Positions 14,099-27,125 of a stretch of DNA of 64,000 nt are shown here, piece after piece. Position 1 is the stretch's first letter. Each line of letters begins with the position of its first letter. Position numbers and translations under genes: made by a program. The notes under the pieces are model-generated. The model ran no database searches, was not told the origin of the DNA, and saw only the letters and a program-made list of their open reading frames with translations. This DNA is from Glandiceps talaboti (Eukaryota; Hemichordata; Enteropneusta; Spengelidae): assembly GCF_964340395.1 (NCBI RefSeq), contig NC_135559.1, positions 11,697,759-11,761,758 of the forward strand, read 5' to 3'.

Positions 14099-14660
14099 TT
14101 CCTTAACAACCGTTTACAATGTCGAGAGGACTGTGAGATGGAAGTACCCATTCCATGCATAATTTGAAAAAAAACAAATTTTATTTGATAAATAAAAGCC
14201 GGAAAGGTGTGTCAAGCATACACAATGTGACAGTAATAAGTTGTATCATTAGCTTATATCACTTAGAGTGGGACAAATATAATGAAAAATACATGAAGTT
14301 CCCAACAAACTAAGTACAGAAAGCATTTTTTATGACCCAGCAGTCCATTTATAGTGGAATTAAATTTATTTGCTGTATTTATTATTGCCAACTTTATTAA
14401 AATAGAACCCAGTAGCTGTACCATATAACCTATACTGATTAGTTTTAACCTGTAGTTTTTTCTTGTAATGGACGCTGTCTAGTTGATGAGGTAGAATTGC
14501 AATATATAACTGTTGACTTATCAATGCGTTGTGTCTCACGTAGCGATCTCAATTTATTGTCTATGATTTTTTATTGCCGATTTAAAAGCATGTCTTAAAC
14601 TATAGTGAGATTTTTTTAGTGATTTCGGTAAGGGTGTTTCAAAGATAAAAATCTATGCGT

Positions 14661-15205
14661 TTGAAACATGTTTGTTGTGGATAAATTCGTATGTGAAATC
14701 TACCAGGTTGAAACATGTTAATATTGTGGGTAATTCGTATGTAAAATCTGCCCATTTGAAACATGTTAATATTGTGGGTAATTCGTATGTAAAATCTACC
14801 AGGTCGGAACATGTTAATATTGTGGGTAATTCGTATGTAAAATCTGCCCGTTTGAAACATGTTAATATTGTGGGTAATTCGTATGTAAAATCTGCCAGTT
14901 TGAAACATGTTAATATTGTGGGTAATTCGTATGTAAAATCTGCCAGTTTGAAACATGTTAATATTGTGGGCAATTCATGTAAAATCTGCCCGTTTGAAAC
15001 ATGTTAATATTGTGGGTAATTCGTATGTAAAATCTACCAGGTCGAAACATGTTAATATTGTGGGCAATTCGCATGTAAAATCTACCAGTTTGAAACATGT
15101 TTACATTGCAGAATATTTGTATGTGAAATCTACCACTCGTACAAATTATGTTTATGTTGCAGATAATTTGTGTGTGAAATCTACCAGTATGAAACATGTA
15201 TACAT
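14661..15205 (+). repeat. 48-bp minisatellite, about 11-12 units
   Basis: Unit: ATGTTAATATTGTGGGTAAT, TCGTATGTAAAATCTGCCAG, TTTGAAAC. Because 48 is a multiple of three, frames stay open across the array on both strands (16-residue periodic peptides). One unit near 14,970 lost 3 nt. Units decay towards 15,200. Confidence 0.95.
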
Positions 15206-15811
15206 CGCAGATTATAATATAATTCTTAAATTCATATATAAAATCTGCCATATTCGGCATCATGTTTACATAATTCATATAATATTTTCACAAAAATATA
15301 ACCAGCTTCCTAAATTATTTACCATAAAAACTAGCATTTTGTCTTAATTTTGAAAAGGTTTCTAAAAAGGTTTTCATCGTATTTATTTAACTCTGAGTCT
15401 AACAATCTATCACTTGAATTTATGAAAATTTCGCTAGATTATTTTTCCCCATCATTTCAAATATAATATTTATGTATAGAGAGAGGAATCCTATCATATG
15501 CCAGTGGTATGTATTTCTGTAAACTGGGTCATATGTTTATTATATTAAACACGATAAAGATTTTGATAAACCATTCAAATTCATGAACAGTCTTTAAAAC
15601 AAAATTAAGGTAGAGTGTAATGTGAGGAATTATACGTTAAATCAATTATTGTTTTCCTTGTCACGCATACTAAAAACTGTAATATCAAGGTATGCGTCGC
15701 TTGTTGTGAGTTTGTTCTTATTGAGTGCAGTAAATCAGTCATTTCCTGTTAATTAACTTTGGAGTAAAATTATGCTTTGCGGCTTATCTGTTTTGAGCTG
15801 CTTCAGTTGAA

Positions 15812-15838
15812 GTGTGTGTGTGTGTGTGTGTGTGTGTA

Positions 15839-15871
<33 letters not shown>

Positions 15872-15942
15872 GTCTGGTCTGTCTGTCTGTATATGTGTGT
15901 GTATCTGTTATCTGGATTTGTGTTTGTTTGTTTGTTTGTTTG

Positions 15943-15983
<41 letters not shown>

Positions 15984-16058
15984 GACTGACTGCACATGTA
16001 CATTTACAATGTACAAATGTATATTTGAAATACTGTGTGTATGTGTGTGTGTCTGTGT

Positions 16059-16132
<74 letters not shown>

Positions 16133-16160
16133 GGTATGCATGCGTGCGTGCGTGCATGCG
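15812..16160 (+). repeat. GT / CTGT / GTTT compound microsatellite
   Basis: (GT)n, (CTGT)n, (GTTT)n, (CTGT)n and a long (GT)n run ending near 16,128, then GCGT/GCAT steps. Confidence 0.97.
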
Positions 16161-17109
16161 TTGGTACGAAAAGTATGCATGCCTAGGCGTATGTATACAT
16201 GTACGTCAGTCTTGTGCTATCCGTGGCATCAAATCTGAAGATCTCACTCTAGTGAAGAAGTGATTTAATACCACAGGTAGATCTAGACATTATCATACAT
16301 GTGTGCATACCTATGTCTCTGTTTATTCATTAGTGTTAGAATGCATGTGTGTGCATACTTGCTCACATGCACGGATGTTTTTTTGTACAGTGTATATATT
16401 GTGATATGAAATATACTTGGTTAGTAAAGGCATGATGTAATTGTATGGTTGCATGGCACATGTAATAATGTAAGCAATCAGTAAGAATTGACATTCTGTA
16501 AAACCATAAAGTAATTGCTGTATTCGCTTTGTTAGCAAAACAAGTACAACATGACTGCAATTTTCCTTTTTGCAATTTAAAATCTTTAAAATTACGTAGT
16601 CAGCATAGATACGAAAATATGCAGAGTAACTAAAATAACTTGTGTAATTACGACAATGGTGTTAAAAAGCCCTCGTTGTCATAGTGATGGATGACTGCAA
16701 AGTAGTGTGGCAGGTAGCTATATAGATGGATTTTGTCTGTCCTTGGAGACCAGACTTTGATTAAATGCTAGTATTGCAGTAATAGAAACATATACTGTAG
16801 ATCATCCTTAGACTGTCTCTGTTGTCAATTAGCTACTGTGGACTCCTATATATATGGTACATTATTAAATTTACAAATTATTACTTATATGCAGAGGACC
16901 AAAGGACTTGTAGCCAGGTCAGAACTATAAACTTAGAAACTATTAGAATAAATGTTATTTGAACGGTACTGAGGAAAATGAAGTATTCCTGATAAAAATG
17001 ATAAATTGAAATTATTAAATTTACAAACTAACTTGTATGGATTGGAGGTATAAAGATAGCCTGAAAGATACAGGCATTCCTTCCGCTTAATATGTAATGT
17101 GCAAGGGCT

Positions 17110-17212
17110 GGACCTTTCTAGTCTGGATGCCACCATGGTTTCTATTACTAAACCACGTCTGGTCAAAGTGAGTGGAGGTGTAAATCGTAACAACACCGTA
17201 TAGGAGCTAGAC
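17110..17212. repeat. Small MITE-like repeat with TAGTCT ends
   Basis: Reads CTAGTCTGGATGCCACCATG...ACTAAACCACGTCTGGTCAA...GTGGAGGTGTAAAT...GTATAGGAGCTAGACTAG, ends inverted. Related pieces lie at 4,765-4,850 (tctggatcatggatg...ctagactt), 24,720-24,781, 55,885-55,940 (right half, opposite strand) and 56,221-56,346. Confidence 0.7.
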
Positions 17213-18087
17213 TAGGACCCTTCAGACTAATGCAATGACCAAGTGGCATTAAAACTGTAAGAATAAATATTATGTGGACTGCACTGTTATTTCGTAGTTA
17301 ACGAATACATCATTGAATTCAGTAAATTTATAAATCATTGACTTGTCTGGAGATGCAAAGGATGAATATTGAAACTGTTCGGACAAATACTATGTGTGGC
17401 GTGACTGTACTATGGATAATCAAGTATTTCTCTACAACATATTCTGGGATTTCTTAAACTTATGAATTATTTTAACATTTGCGTCATAGATGTGATGTTC
17501 AAGTACGTAGGCCAGGAGTGTATACATGTATTATTAGTATAGAAATTGTAAGGATAAATATTGTTGAACTGTATTGTTGATAACGAAATATTTCTCATAA
17601 AAAAGCAATAAATTATGAGATTATGAGATTTTGTGAACGTATAAATTAATTTGTGTGGCGATGCTAAGAATTAGTTAATGTAAATTTGGTCAGAATTACT
17701 CCGTAGCTATGGAGAAATATCTGAAAACAAATATTTGATTTCCGTGTACCAGATAGACTGAATTGTATAAAATAGTGTTTCTTAGTTAATGATGAATATT
17801 TCATGAATTTGAAAATACACTTGTGTGGAGATGTTAAGAATAATTAGCTAATTGTGATTAGAAGGGACAATATATGAAAAAAGGGGGGTTATATTTCGTG
17901 GTTAGTTTGAACTGTATGAGTCATACATTAGTATATTAGCTATTAATTCAACTTGGTCATGGTTAAGTGTTGGTAGCAATGTATGAAGTGGTCAGTAGCA
18001 ACGACAAAATATAGAAGGCTACAGAACACTGAAAGTTTGGATGCACACAGATTTGTCATAAAATGTGAGCATTTCTGAGTTTAATAC

Positions 18088-18364
18088 ACACACGTACATG
18101 TACACACACACGCACACATACACATACACACACACATACACACATACATACAAATGTATATATACACACATATGCGCATACATGCGTACACATGCACATA
18201 AACAATTTTAAACAACAGACAAACACTGGCATGGCACAAAAAAATCCTCAAGCACACATTCAAACAAACAAATAAACAAAAACAAACAACAGAACCAAGC
18301 ACACTGACATACGTGTACATACTATTACTACTTACATACATACATACATAAGCAAGCAAGCACA

Positions 18365-18411
<47 letters not shown>

Positions 18412-18412
18412 A
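18088..18412 (+). repeat. Imperfect CA / CATA microsatellite
   Basis: CA-rich stretches at both ends with a diverged middle containing CAAA words. Confidence 0.93.
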
Positions 18413-18951
18413 CAGCTACATGTAGATAGACAAAGTAGACAAACTTGATGACAGATAGATTGTATGTTTTCTCTGACCACTGTCTATTTGTCTATGCTGA
18501 CAAATAAATCCTTTTGATATGGTTGTGTAACATCTTTGACAAATTCTGAAATGTCCATACTTGTAACATCAAGGACAACTTTATTTGTTGAAATCCGAAA
18601 TGTTCGTCACATTTGACAAATTTTTGTGTTTAACCCCCTCGAAGTGTTCATCACATCTTTTATGAGAACAAATTTATGGATGTTGTACTCCAAAATGTTC
18701 AACTTTGATGATAAGGAGTACATGTAAGACTTACGTTGTAGGTATAGTGACGCCTTAAGACATACGTCATGCCTCATATCACAACTATCTTCCACTCCTT
18801 TATCTCTCTTTGTATTCATTATCTACACTTCCTTTAACTCTTTCTCTTACGCAAGAATGGATTTGGGTACGAAACAGGATTTTATGAAATATCGGAGGTT
18901 TGTATTGAATGTATTTTGTACTTTGTTTGAGGCTCAGATTCTGTTATGTAG

Positions 18952-19082
18952 GTGTGTCTGTGTCTGTCTGTCTGTCTGTCTGTCTGTATGTGTATGTATG
19001 TATGTATGTATGTATGTATGTGTGTATGTGTATGTATGTATGTATGTATGTATGTATGTATGTATGTATGTGTGTCATGTGC

Positions 19083-19113
<31 letters not shown>

Positions 19114-19262
19114 TGTATGTATGTATGTATGTATGTATGTATGTATACGTATGTATGTATGTATGTGTGTGTATGTACATGTATGTATGTATGTATGTAT
19201 GTATGTGTGTACGTATGCATGCATGTTCACACATACGTGTGTGTATGCATATGTGTGTATGT

Positions 19263-19300
<38 letters not shown>

Positions 19301-19305
19301 GTGTC
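18952..19305 (+). repeat. (CTGT)n-(GTAT)n-(GT)n microsatellite
   Basis: About 350 nt, mostly GTAT units. Long ORFs in all frames here are repeat translations. Confidence 0.97.
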
Positions 19306-20261
19306 TGTGTACATGTCACATTGTGTCTGTGGACTATGTGTCTGTCTTGCTATGTGCATACATGTACACTATGAATGGGAGTACAGTCGTTTTACATGAG
19401 CATTCAATAATTTTTTCATTGTAATGGAATGATAGGTGCTGTAAAGTTATAGAAATTGTATCAAGTACACAGCTCTTTACCTCATTCTTTATTCCCACTT
19501 CTCACCACATGGTGTCTAAATATAGATCACCGTGTCTTCTAAAACACCAATCCAAACTTTGAATGATGATCATGTTTGGGGCATCACATAAATCATTTTC
19601 AGTTCGTGTATATTACTGGAGGAAAGAAATAATGATTATTCATATAGCCGTATTACTGGAGGCAATAAATAGTCAACAAATGGTTTGTCCTATTTTAATG
19701 AAAAGAGAATATTTTGTTCATGGTCAAAGTGATAGAATTTTTTAATTTATGTCAGTGGTGCATCAAATTGACTTTTAATAGAGGGCATATGTCAGAAGTG
19801 TCAACTTGTACTTGATATATGTAAATTAGCATTGAGTATGAGTCATAGGCTGTGACCTTTGACATCATGTTTTAAACAATGTAACATGAGTGTGTGATGT
19901 GCTGTCAGTGACAGGGTATGTTAGTTGTTACCTTGGACTTAGCATCATTGTAAATCATGCGGAAAAAATATCAACTCTGGATTGCCAGAATGGGGTTGAG
20001 GTGTGATCACTAAAACAGTTGAAATGTCTGTGTATTTGATATGAATGAAGGATTATAATAGGACATATATCACATTCAAGCTGCCAACATATTTTGCTAC
20101 TGTTGGCATGTGTTGTATCGTACATTGCTGAAAAGATGCCTGTGGTCTATATGCTGATGAGATACTAAAACCATAAAGTCATCAGTATGCCCTCTTTATA
20201 TATGATAGACAAATTTTGTAGAGGCGAGTCAAAATGAGCAAAAAACTGGGTCATCACATTT

Positions 20262-20650
20262 GTAAGAGATACTAGATAGGGAAGAACCAAATTTTGATGT
20301 GTCACTAGAATTTAGAAATTGTGTGTGTCTAATTGAGGGTACACTAGTCACCACATACTAACAGATAGGGAACACCAAATTTTGATATGTCATCAGAAAT
20401 TGTATGTATCAGTGGTATGCAAATTGGCTTAGAGGGCACACTGGTCACCATATAGTAAGAGATAGGGGAACACCAAATTTTGGTCCGTCATTAGAAATTG
20501 TGTTCATCAGTGTGCGTCAAATTGGCTTAGAGGGCACACTGGTCACCACATATGACATAGTAAGAGATAGGGAAACACCAAATTTGATGCGTCATTAGAA
20601 ATTGTATGTATCAGTGGTACGTCAGATTAGCTTAGAGGCACTGATAGTCA
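20262..20650 (+). repeat. ~100-bp tandem repeat, about four units
   Basis: Each unit has agatagggaacaccaaattt, tcattagaaattgtatg, then cagtggtatgcaaattggctt and agagggcacactggtcacca with substitutions and small indels; some copies pass through in frame, giving a chance ORF. Partial relative at 19,753-19,795. Confidence 0.9.
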
Positions 20651-21946
20651 TACTGAAGATATGTTGCTTATTTGTAAATTGATTCAAATCAGTGTTTGGT
20701 AACTCCTGTGAACTGTGGAGGAAATCTGAAAATATTTGGTTAGATTCTGGAGTTTTGGTGGTGAAGCCTATGAAATACCTTGCATACTCAGATCGGTTTA
20801 CCTAATTTTATCCTTTACTAAATTACTGGTGGAGAATACTAATTTACAGAAATAAGAAACTCAGATTTTCTAATCTTATAAAAACACTGGTAGAGAACAT
20901 GATAAAATGCCTTTGGAAATTTTACTTACATTTGTACTTGCTTACTACCCTTGAAAAAAACCACTGAAAATGCCTTCCATGAAAAAGAAAGAAAGAATAT
21001 AAACGAAATATTCCTGGCAAAGCAAATAAAATGATATTGAAAATATAAAATACGATGAAGATATTCTGGGATAATATAGTTATGAAAACAGATTACAAGC
21101 ACGATATGTAACATATGGAATGTAGATTATGTAAAATTATGATTCCTAGCCTGTCTGTGGTGTCATAGAATAATAGAGCAAGGAATACATGGGTGAGGGG
21201 AAGGATTGATATTTTGCTTGGAGGAATGCAACAATCAAGAAATTAAAACAAAGGTTAACATGATTCATTATTAAAGTGGGCCATTTTATGGGCGTGTTTT
21301 TTGTTGCTATCAGATTTAATAGCTTTATGCGTGAATGCATTGCAATTAGGTAAAATGCTGAAAAGAACAATTTGAGCTATGTCTTAATCAAGGCAATGTT
21401 GTTACTATGCCATTCCATTGTATTTACATCATGTAGTTGAACTTCGACCCCTGACCCCGTATCCATGCATAATGAAAGTAGGTCCAAGTAGAATCAATGT
21501 GACGTTTGCTGTCACAACCACCGTTTGTTACAACTCATAACCAGCTGGTCTTTATTGAGTGGAGTGGAGTGACCCAGACGTATCTATTTCAGTAAAAATT
21601 AACGTGATAAATATTATGAAGAGAGTATTATTTGGAGTGGTATTACAGTCCGGTACCCGATTGCATAAAATGTGACATAAAAAAGCAGGTGAACGAGCTA
21701 AGTAATGATTGTGATCATCGGTTTGCTTCCGTGTAAAGTGGGAGGAACTCATCATCTTCCATGTATTTATTCATGGGATTTCCAGCATCATCAGTATTCC
21801 GTGCACTCACCAGTGATTTTTTTAAGAGCATGTACACTGAATGGCTGAACCAACTGTAAAGGGACTTCTATAACCATAGTGTGAATGTTGTGTGTATATT
21901 CACGTGTTAGGTAGGAGAGAGAGAGAAAAAAAAAATCGATTCAGCC

Positions 21947-22054
21947 ATGTCTGTGATGAGCGTTTTGAGCTCAGCACTGGCAGGTCGAGCGTCTCCAACA
22001 CATCTTTATCACCTTGAGCACCATGAACACCATGAGCATTCTCCAAGTCATGAG
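21947..22054 (+). CDS. DLG1: DLG candidate exon 1: alternative N-terminus, 36 residues
   Basis: The ATG at 21,947 (gccATGt, purine at -3) opens 36 codons ending exactly at a strong donor GAG|gtaagc, phase 0, which fits exon 2. An in-frame stop lies at 21,908, so translation within this exon must begin here unless the exon is internal with the weak acceptor ending at 21,944 (gattcag). The peptide starts MSVMSVLSSALAGRAS and ends in a His/Glu-rich stretch (HHEHHEHSPSHE). It has no L27 domain and no Cys pair for palmitoylation, unlike the classic N-termini of DLG1 and PSD-95. DLG genes are known for alternative first exons, so an alternative promoter product is the natural reading. This rests on frame, Kozak context and donor only; it is the least certain exon of the gene. 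Confidence 0.55.
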
Positions 22055-23754
22055 GTAAGCACTGTTTACCCTGACACTTAATCCAGGAAGTTGTGCCCAT
22101 TTACTGGGGTTTTTTTTGACTGTTAGTCATGGCTTGGTTTGTTGTAATTAGCATTCATAGATGGCAGGCGGTTTGTGGCGTTTTAAATACAGTGTGAAGT
22201 AGATTGGCAGTGACATAGGCCAGGCTGTACTGATGTGTTTTGGATAGTGGTAATTTACTACGATAGCTAATTTACCACCGTTTACACTTACTATTTGCCG
22301 TTAGAAATCACATACTTCATGTCTGTACCCACGTATTCTGTAATCCACCGAGATCAGAGACGAAATGCTTCTGGATCAAAGAATTAATCCTTTAAAAGCT
22401 ATCATCAATTTAATCCGAGAATATTCTACGTTCTCAGATAGCAGGACTAATTATGAGTTATGATTCAAGTGATATTATCATGAGAAATGTTTATTGCAGT
22501 GAATCAAGTTCAGTTCTCTGATGTTTGTCATCAATACAGTGCAGTCATGTGGTATTTAGTGACACAGATTCTGAGCTCCTTATTTCATATGTCCCCATTA
22601 CTTAATTAAGATAATTATAGTACTCAAATATTTAGGCAGTAATTCTCCTTAAGTACGCTGAGTCATAAATCAATATTAATGACTGGTGGTACTCGGTTGC
22701 CATCGCTACCCGTAGTCCTGGCAAACAGGACTATTTTTAGTCGCATTATTTCTGAGTTCTTATTTGAGGCGTCCTCATTTATTAATTAAGAATATTACAA
22801 GTCAATAATGCAGGTGATAATTCTTGTGTTAATTGTTTCGTGTCGTGAATCAACGTAGCTGGGTACTCGTTTCTGTCTGCACTGATGTCAACGTTGTAGG
22901 TCTTTAATCGGGATAGTTTGAATTCATGTGTGATTCATATCACTGTAAGGTGTGTGTTTCTTATATTCTGGGATTATGTTACCCGGATATATATAAAATG
23001 TACTCCTAAAATGAGAACAATTTTTTTTGTCGGCCTTCTAAATGTCACAAGTGATACTGAAATCGCATGTTGGATGAAATTACCCAGCTTGTAGTATTAT
23101 ATACGGCTACTGTATTTGATGTGATCATGTTACATCAAATCACAGAGACAACATTGGTTGAAGGGTGTTCATATCACTACTTAGCTGTGATTTCGCCAAA
23201 TGTCTTATTTTTTCAAGTGATTTGCGTATTCACTGAAAATCGCATGCAAACACCATTTCTCTTCTGGCATCCATACTGCCCTGTATTTTGAAAGATTGGT
23301 TTGCAGTCTTGCAACCATAAACTTAACAGTTCTAAGGAAACTTCAATTTATTTGATATTCATCTGTGTTGGTAAACCCTAGTTCCGAAGTAAACTTTTGC
23401 TCCAAACACAAACTTAGATATTCTAAAAAGTTGTTGAAAAATTGTTGAAAGTTTACCAATGTTTTGTTTGACTTATTATTCACTAAATCATGGACATCAA
23501 TACCATGCAAATAAAAAAATTGTCATTTCCACATTGTTATATACAAAGGTATTATATATGTATATATATAGGAATAGCTACGGAAATTTTACCAGTGTTT
23601 CATGTATCTTGTGACCCGATTAGCAATAATGCACTCTGTGTTTTTGCTGAAGTTGTGGAACCCCGGTAACAGAAAGGGAAAAAATGGTAAAAATGGCGGT
23701 GTTTCCCCGTAGAGTCTGTGGTAATTTTGTTTGGGAACCCAGATAGATTTTTAC

Positions 23755-24006
23755 CTACTTGCCACCCTTAGCATCAAACACCGGTACTCCTGATTATATC
23801 GAGGACCTGATAAACAGTCAACCCACAGCTCGTTCACTTCGCTCAAATTACAAACGTCTCCTTCATGTCCCTATTGTCATAAAACGTTTTACAGTGAGCA
23901 GGCATTCTTGCGAGCAGCGCCGCTTGTATAGAACAGTATACCACTTGAACCATAGACAGTGGAGGTCCCCTCCACTGTCTATGCTTGAACGTTGTTCATT
24001 CATTCA

Positions 24007-24048
<42 letters not shown>
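23755..24048 (+). mobile_element. 5'-truncated, decayed LINE 3' end with (GATT)n tail
   Basis: One frame gives TPDYIEDLINSQP...RSLRSNYKRLLHVP and, after a frame slip near 23,885, TFYSEQAFLRAAPLV-stop-NSIPLEP. This matches the C-terminal wording of CR1/L2-type reverse transcriptases (SLRS..LLVVP...R.F..AAP.LWNSLP), with the expected Trp codon turned to TAG. The body ends in a (GATT)n run at 24,007-24,048, a typical microsatellite tail of non-LTR elements. Frameshift and stop show it is dead. A 33-nt hairpin lies between the coding remnant and the tail. Confidence 0.7.
23951..23983. repeat. Perfect 15-bp hairpin with 3-nt loop
   Basis: CATAGACAGTGGAGG, loop tcc, CCTCCACTGTCTATG. Flanked by direct repeats of CTTGAAC (23,944-23,950 and 23,984-23,990). 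Inside a decayed LINE 3' region. Confidence 0.9.
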
Positions 24049-24674
24049 AGTGTATTCACAGAATCATGTGAGTGAATTCAAATACTGTAGACTTGTCATA
24101 TCCAAAGTAATATTTGAAAAGAAGCATAGTTCACAAAAAATCTTCAATTTTGACTTCAAATATTTACATTGCCAGTATTCTATGTTATCACCAGAATAGT
24201 TTTGTTCCTCTTATTATTATTATTTACGAAAATATAATAACAAACAATTCTAGCGATAATATGGAATATTGGCAAAATTTGAAGTCAAAGCTATATCTTT
24301 TGTGAAATGACACAAAAAGTACTTTGACATGTTGATGTTACAATACTATCTGTAAGTGATAACATAAAAAAATCAATAAAAGCTGTAGTCAGGCATGACC
24401 TTGAACCAAAGTAATATGAACATCTTTATTTTATATTTGCCATTTCCCACAATTGGTATTTCTATCACTCTAGTTTCTTTATGCTCATCATAAAATAGTG
24501 AAATCCATCTCAGTGTATCACAATTGAAGACATATATTTCAGATCTGAGCATTTTATTTTCATGTCATAATTGTTTCTTGGTGAGCCAGATGCGACTAGC
24601 AAAGCCATTTTTTTGACTCCAATTTCCGATTTCCTTTTTCCTTTTGATACATTTATTTATGTGATATGTACATT

Positions 24675-24677
<3 letters not shown>

Positions 24678-24705
<28 letters not shown>

Positions 24706-24864
24706 TTTGGGGGGGGGGGGTGTGGTTTGGATGCCAACATGGAGGTATAAATTGTAGTGATACTGTGGAGGGACTAGACTGGGCGAGGGAGGGTGGGAGG
24801 GAGGGGGAGATCATATCAATCACCATCCTTCCATCAATCAATCAATCAATCAATTAATCAATAG
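24678..24864. repeat. T-run, G-run and (CAAT)n (intron 1)
   Basis: T22-23 then G10-12 at 24,684-24,720, a GAGG-rich stretch near 24,785, and (CAAT)n at 24,831-24,863. Confidence 0.93.
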
Positions 24865-25679
24865 GAATAACCTCCCATCAGTTGGATACTAAAACATATT
24901 TATGCATCATCAGGAGGCATAATAGCTATAACATTGCATTTATGTACCCTAAATGACTGATTCTATTTCATGTCTGACCGTACTCAGAAAGTATGATCGG
25001 CATCGGGTCATATTGAAGAGAAATAATATTTTTATGTGTCATATAAAAAACACTACAGGGTGATTGTATACTCAATCAAAGCTCGCATCCAAACGTATGT
25101 GATACAAAATAGGTATTATGTTGAGAATATTGTAAGCTAAAAATTGTCGCCTGTGTTGGATCATGTGGCCTTAACCAATACTGGTAGTTAAACCTGGACA
25201 AATATATTTTGATATTTATGATGTTCTAATGATTATTATTCTCTGTCCTAGTAATTAGCACGGCGTCATAGTGCAGTCTATCAAATAAACGATTAAAATA
25301 ATGTATGACTTTGTAGGATAGTAAAGCGTTAGTTGTCACCACATTATGTATTCAACGGCCCGAAGCAGCTGGTACTGCATTTTTATATTGACGTAAATCA
25401 ACCAGCGATATCAAAACCTGAAATGACAGAAAAACTAAAGTTGTATTTATAGATTGGTGAGCTGCAGATGTGTTGGCAAGTCTCGGGGGTGTATTTGAGA
25501 ATAGCAATCTTGAGTTGAATGGATTTTGTGTATGCTTTGGACAAATAACGGGGTTTGATTGGTGGTTTATGGGTGAAACAATGACAGATTTTAAATGAGG
25601 TTTTTAGCGTTTCTGATGAAGCAGTGAAATTTAATGCTGTGTCATAGCATCATACAGATGAAGTGAAGGAACCGAAGCG

Positions 25680-26400
25680 TAAAATATTGCTTGTGTTACA
25701 TACACTGAGTGCATCTATGTTATGTACGATGTAGTATTTATGTTACATGTAATGATGTATGCACATGAGTGTGATTACTCGGCCTAGCAGCAAGGATTGA
25801 TTGTGTTACATACACTGAGTGCTTCTATGTCACAAATGTACATACGATATATAGTATTTATGTCACATATGCTCAGGAGTGTGATTATGCAGCTTGGCAG
25901 CAAGGATTATTTATTTTACATACACAAGTTCAATTATGGGGTGTTCATGAATGTGTTTATGTTACGAATACAAGTGTTTTTATGTGACGCATATGAGTGT
26001 GTTTATGTTACGTATACGAGTGTGTTTATGTTACGTATACAAGTGTGTTTATGTTACGCATACAAGTGTGTTTATGTTACGCATGTGTTTATGTTACGCA
26101 TATGAGTGTGTTTCTGTTACGTATACGAGTGTGTTTATGTTACATACACAAGTACGTTTATGTTACGTGAACAAGTGCATTTATGCTATGTACATATGTG
26201 TTCTATGCTGCATACACAAGTATGTGTATGTTACGTATATAGCGGTTTATCATGTTGCACATATGAGTATGTTTATGTTATAATATGTACGTGTGCATTT
26301 TATGCTGCATACACGAGTCTATGTATTTACATACACGAGTACATTTATGCTGCATATACGAGTACGTTTGTGTTAGCATACATACATGCATTTATCCTGT
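25680..26400 (+). repeat. Degenerate ~24-bp minisatellite (intron 1)
   Basis: Unit of the type ACGAGTGTGTTTATGTTACGTATA, most regular at 25,950-26,130 and decaying on both sides. Frames remain open and encode periodic chance peptides (VYVTYTSVFMLR type). Confidence 0.88.
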
Positions 26401-26740
26401 GTTATATGTATATGTGAGACAGCAGGGATGTTTGTGTTGACCCCTGATTGGTACATTCATATAACATTATTTAGACAGTGTATGTAACCTATGTATTGAT
26501 TTATTTGGTCATTGGTTGTAGAGGAAGTTGATATAAAATGTATTTGTGTTTGATGTCAGTAGTTGTCACTGTGTGTACATGTGTATAAATTAATGTATTC
26601 CATATGTTTTATTGTGTTACACATGTGTAATATCTTCAATACCGGTTTCTCCACCTGTATGTGTGCATGTATAAATACAGTGTGCCACTTGTAATAGGCC
26701 CTGTTTATGTTGGTGTTGCAGTACGTTTATGCATATACAG

Positions 26741-26885
26741 TGCGCACACACACACACACACACACGCCATATACATGTACATACACACATGTGCGCTCAC
26801 ACACACACACACACACACACATACATACATACATACATACATACATACATACATACATACATACATACATACATACATACATACA

Positions 26886-26916
<31 letters not shown>

Positions 26917-27060
26917 GTGCACATACATACATGCATGCACACCCATACATGCACATACACATACACACGCGTGCACACATACACACATACATATGCATGC
27001 ACCCCCCCACACACACACACGTGCAAACACATACATACACACATGCGCACACACAAACAC
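26741..27060 (+). repeat. (CA)n / (CATA)n tract just before DLG exon 2
   Basis: CA runs flank a (CATA)n block at 26,820-26,914. The tract ends about 66 nt before the exon 2 acceptor. Confidence 0.97.
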
Positions 27061-27125
27061 ACATGATTGTCATACAATCTCATATTGTGATAACGTTAAC
27101 TTATAATCTTGTTTTTTTTATCCAG

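Noticed and set aside
18857-19424. Long overlapping ORFs of Cys/Val/Met/Tyr repeats
   Set aside because: Translations of CTGT/GTAT/GT microsatellites; the same applies at 0.8, 15.8, 18.1, 26.7, 36.7, 54.9 and 60.4 kb.
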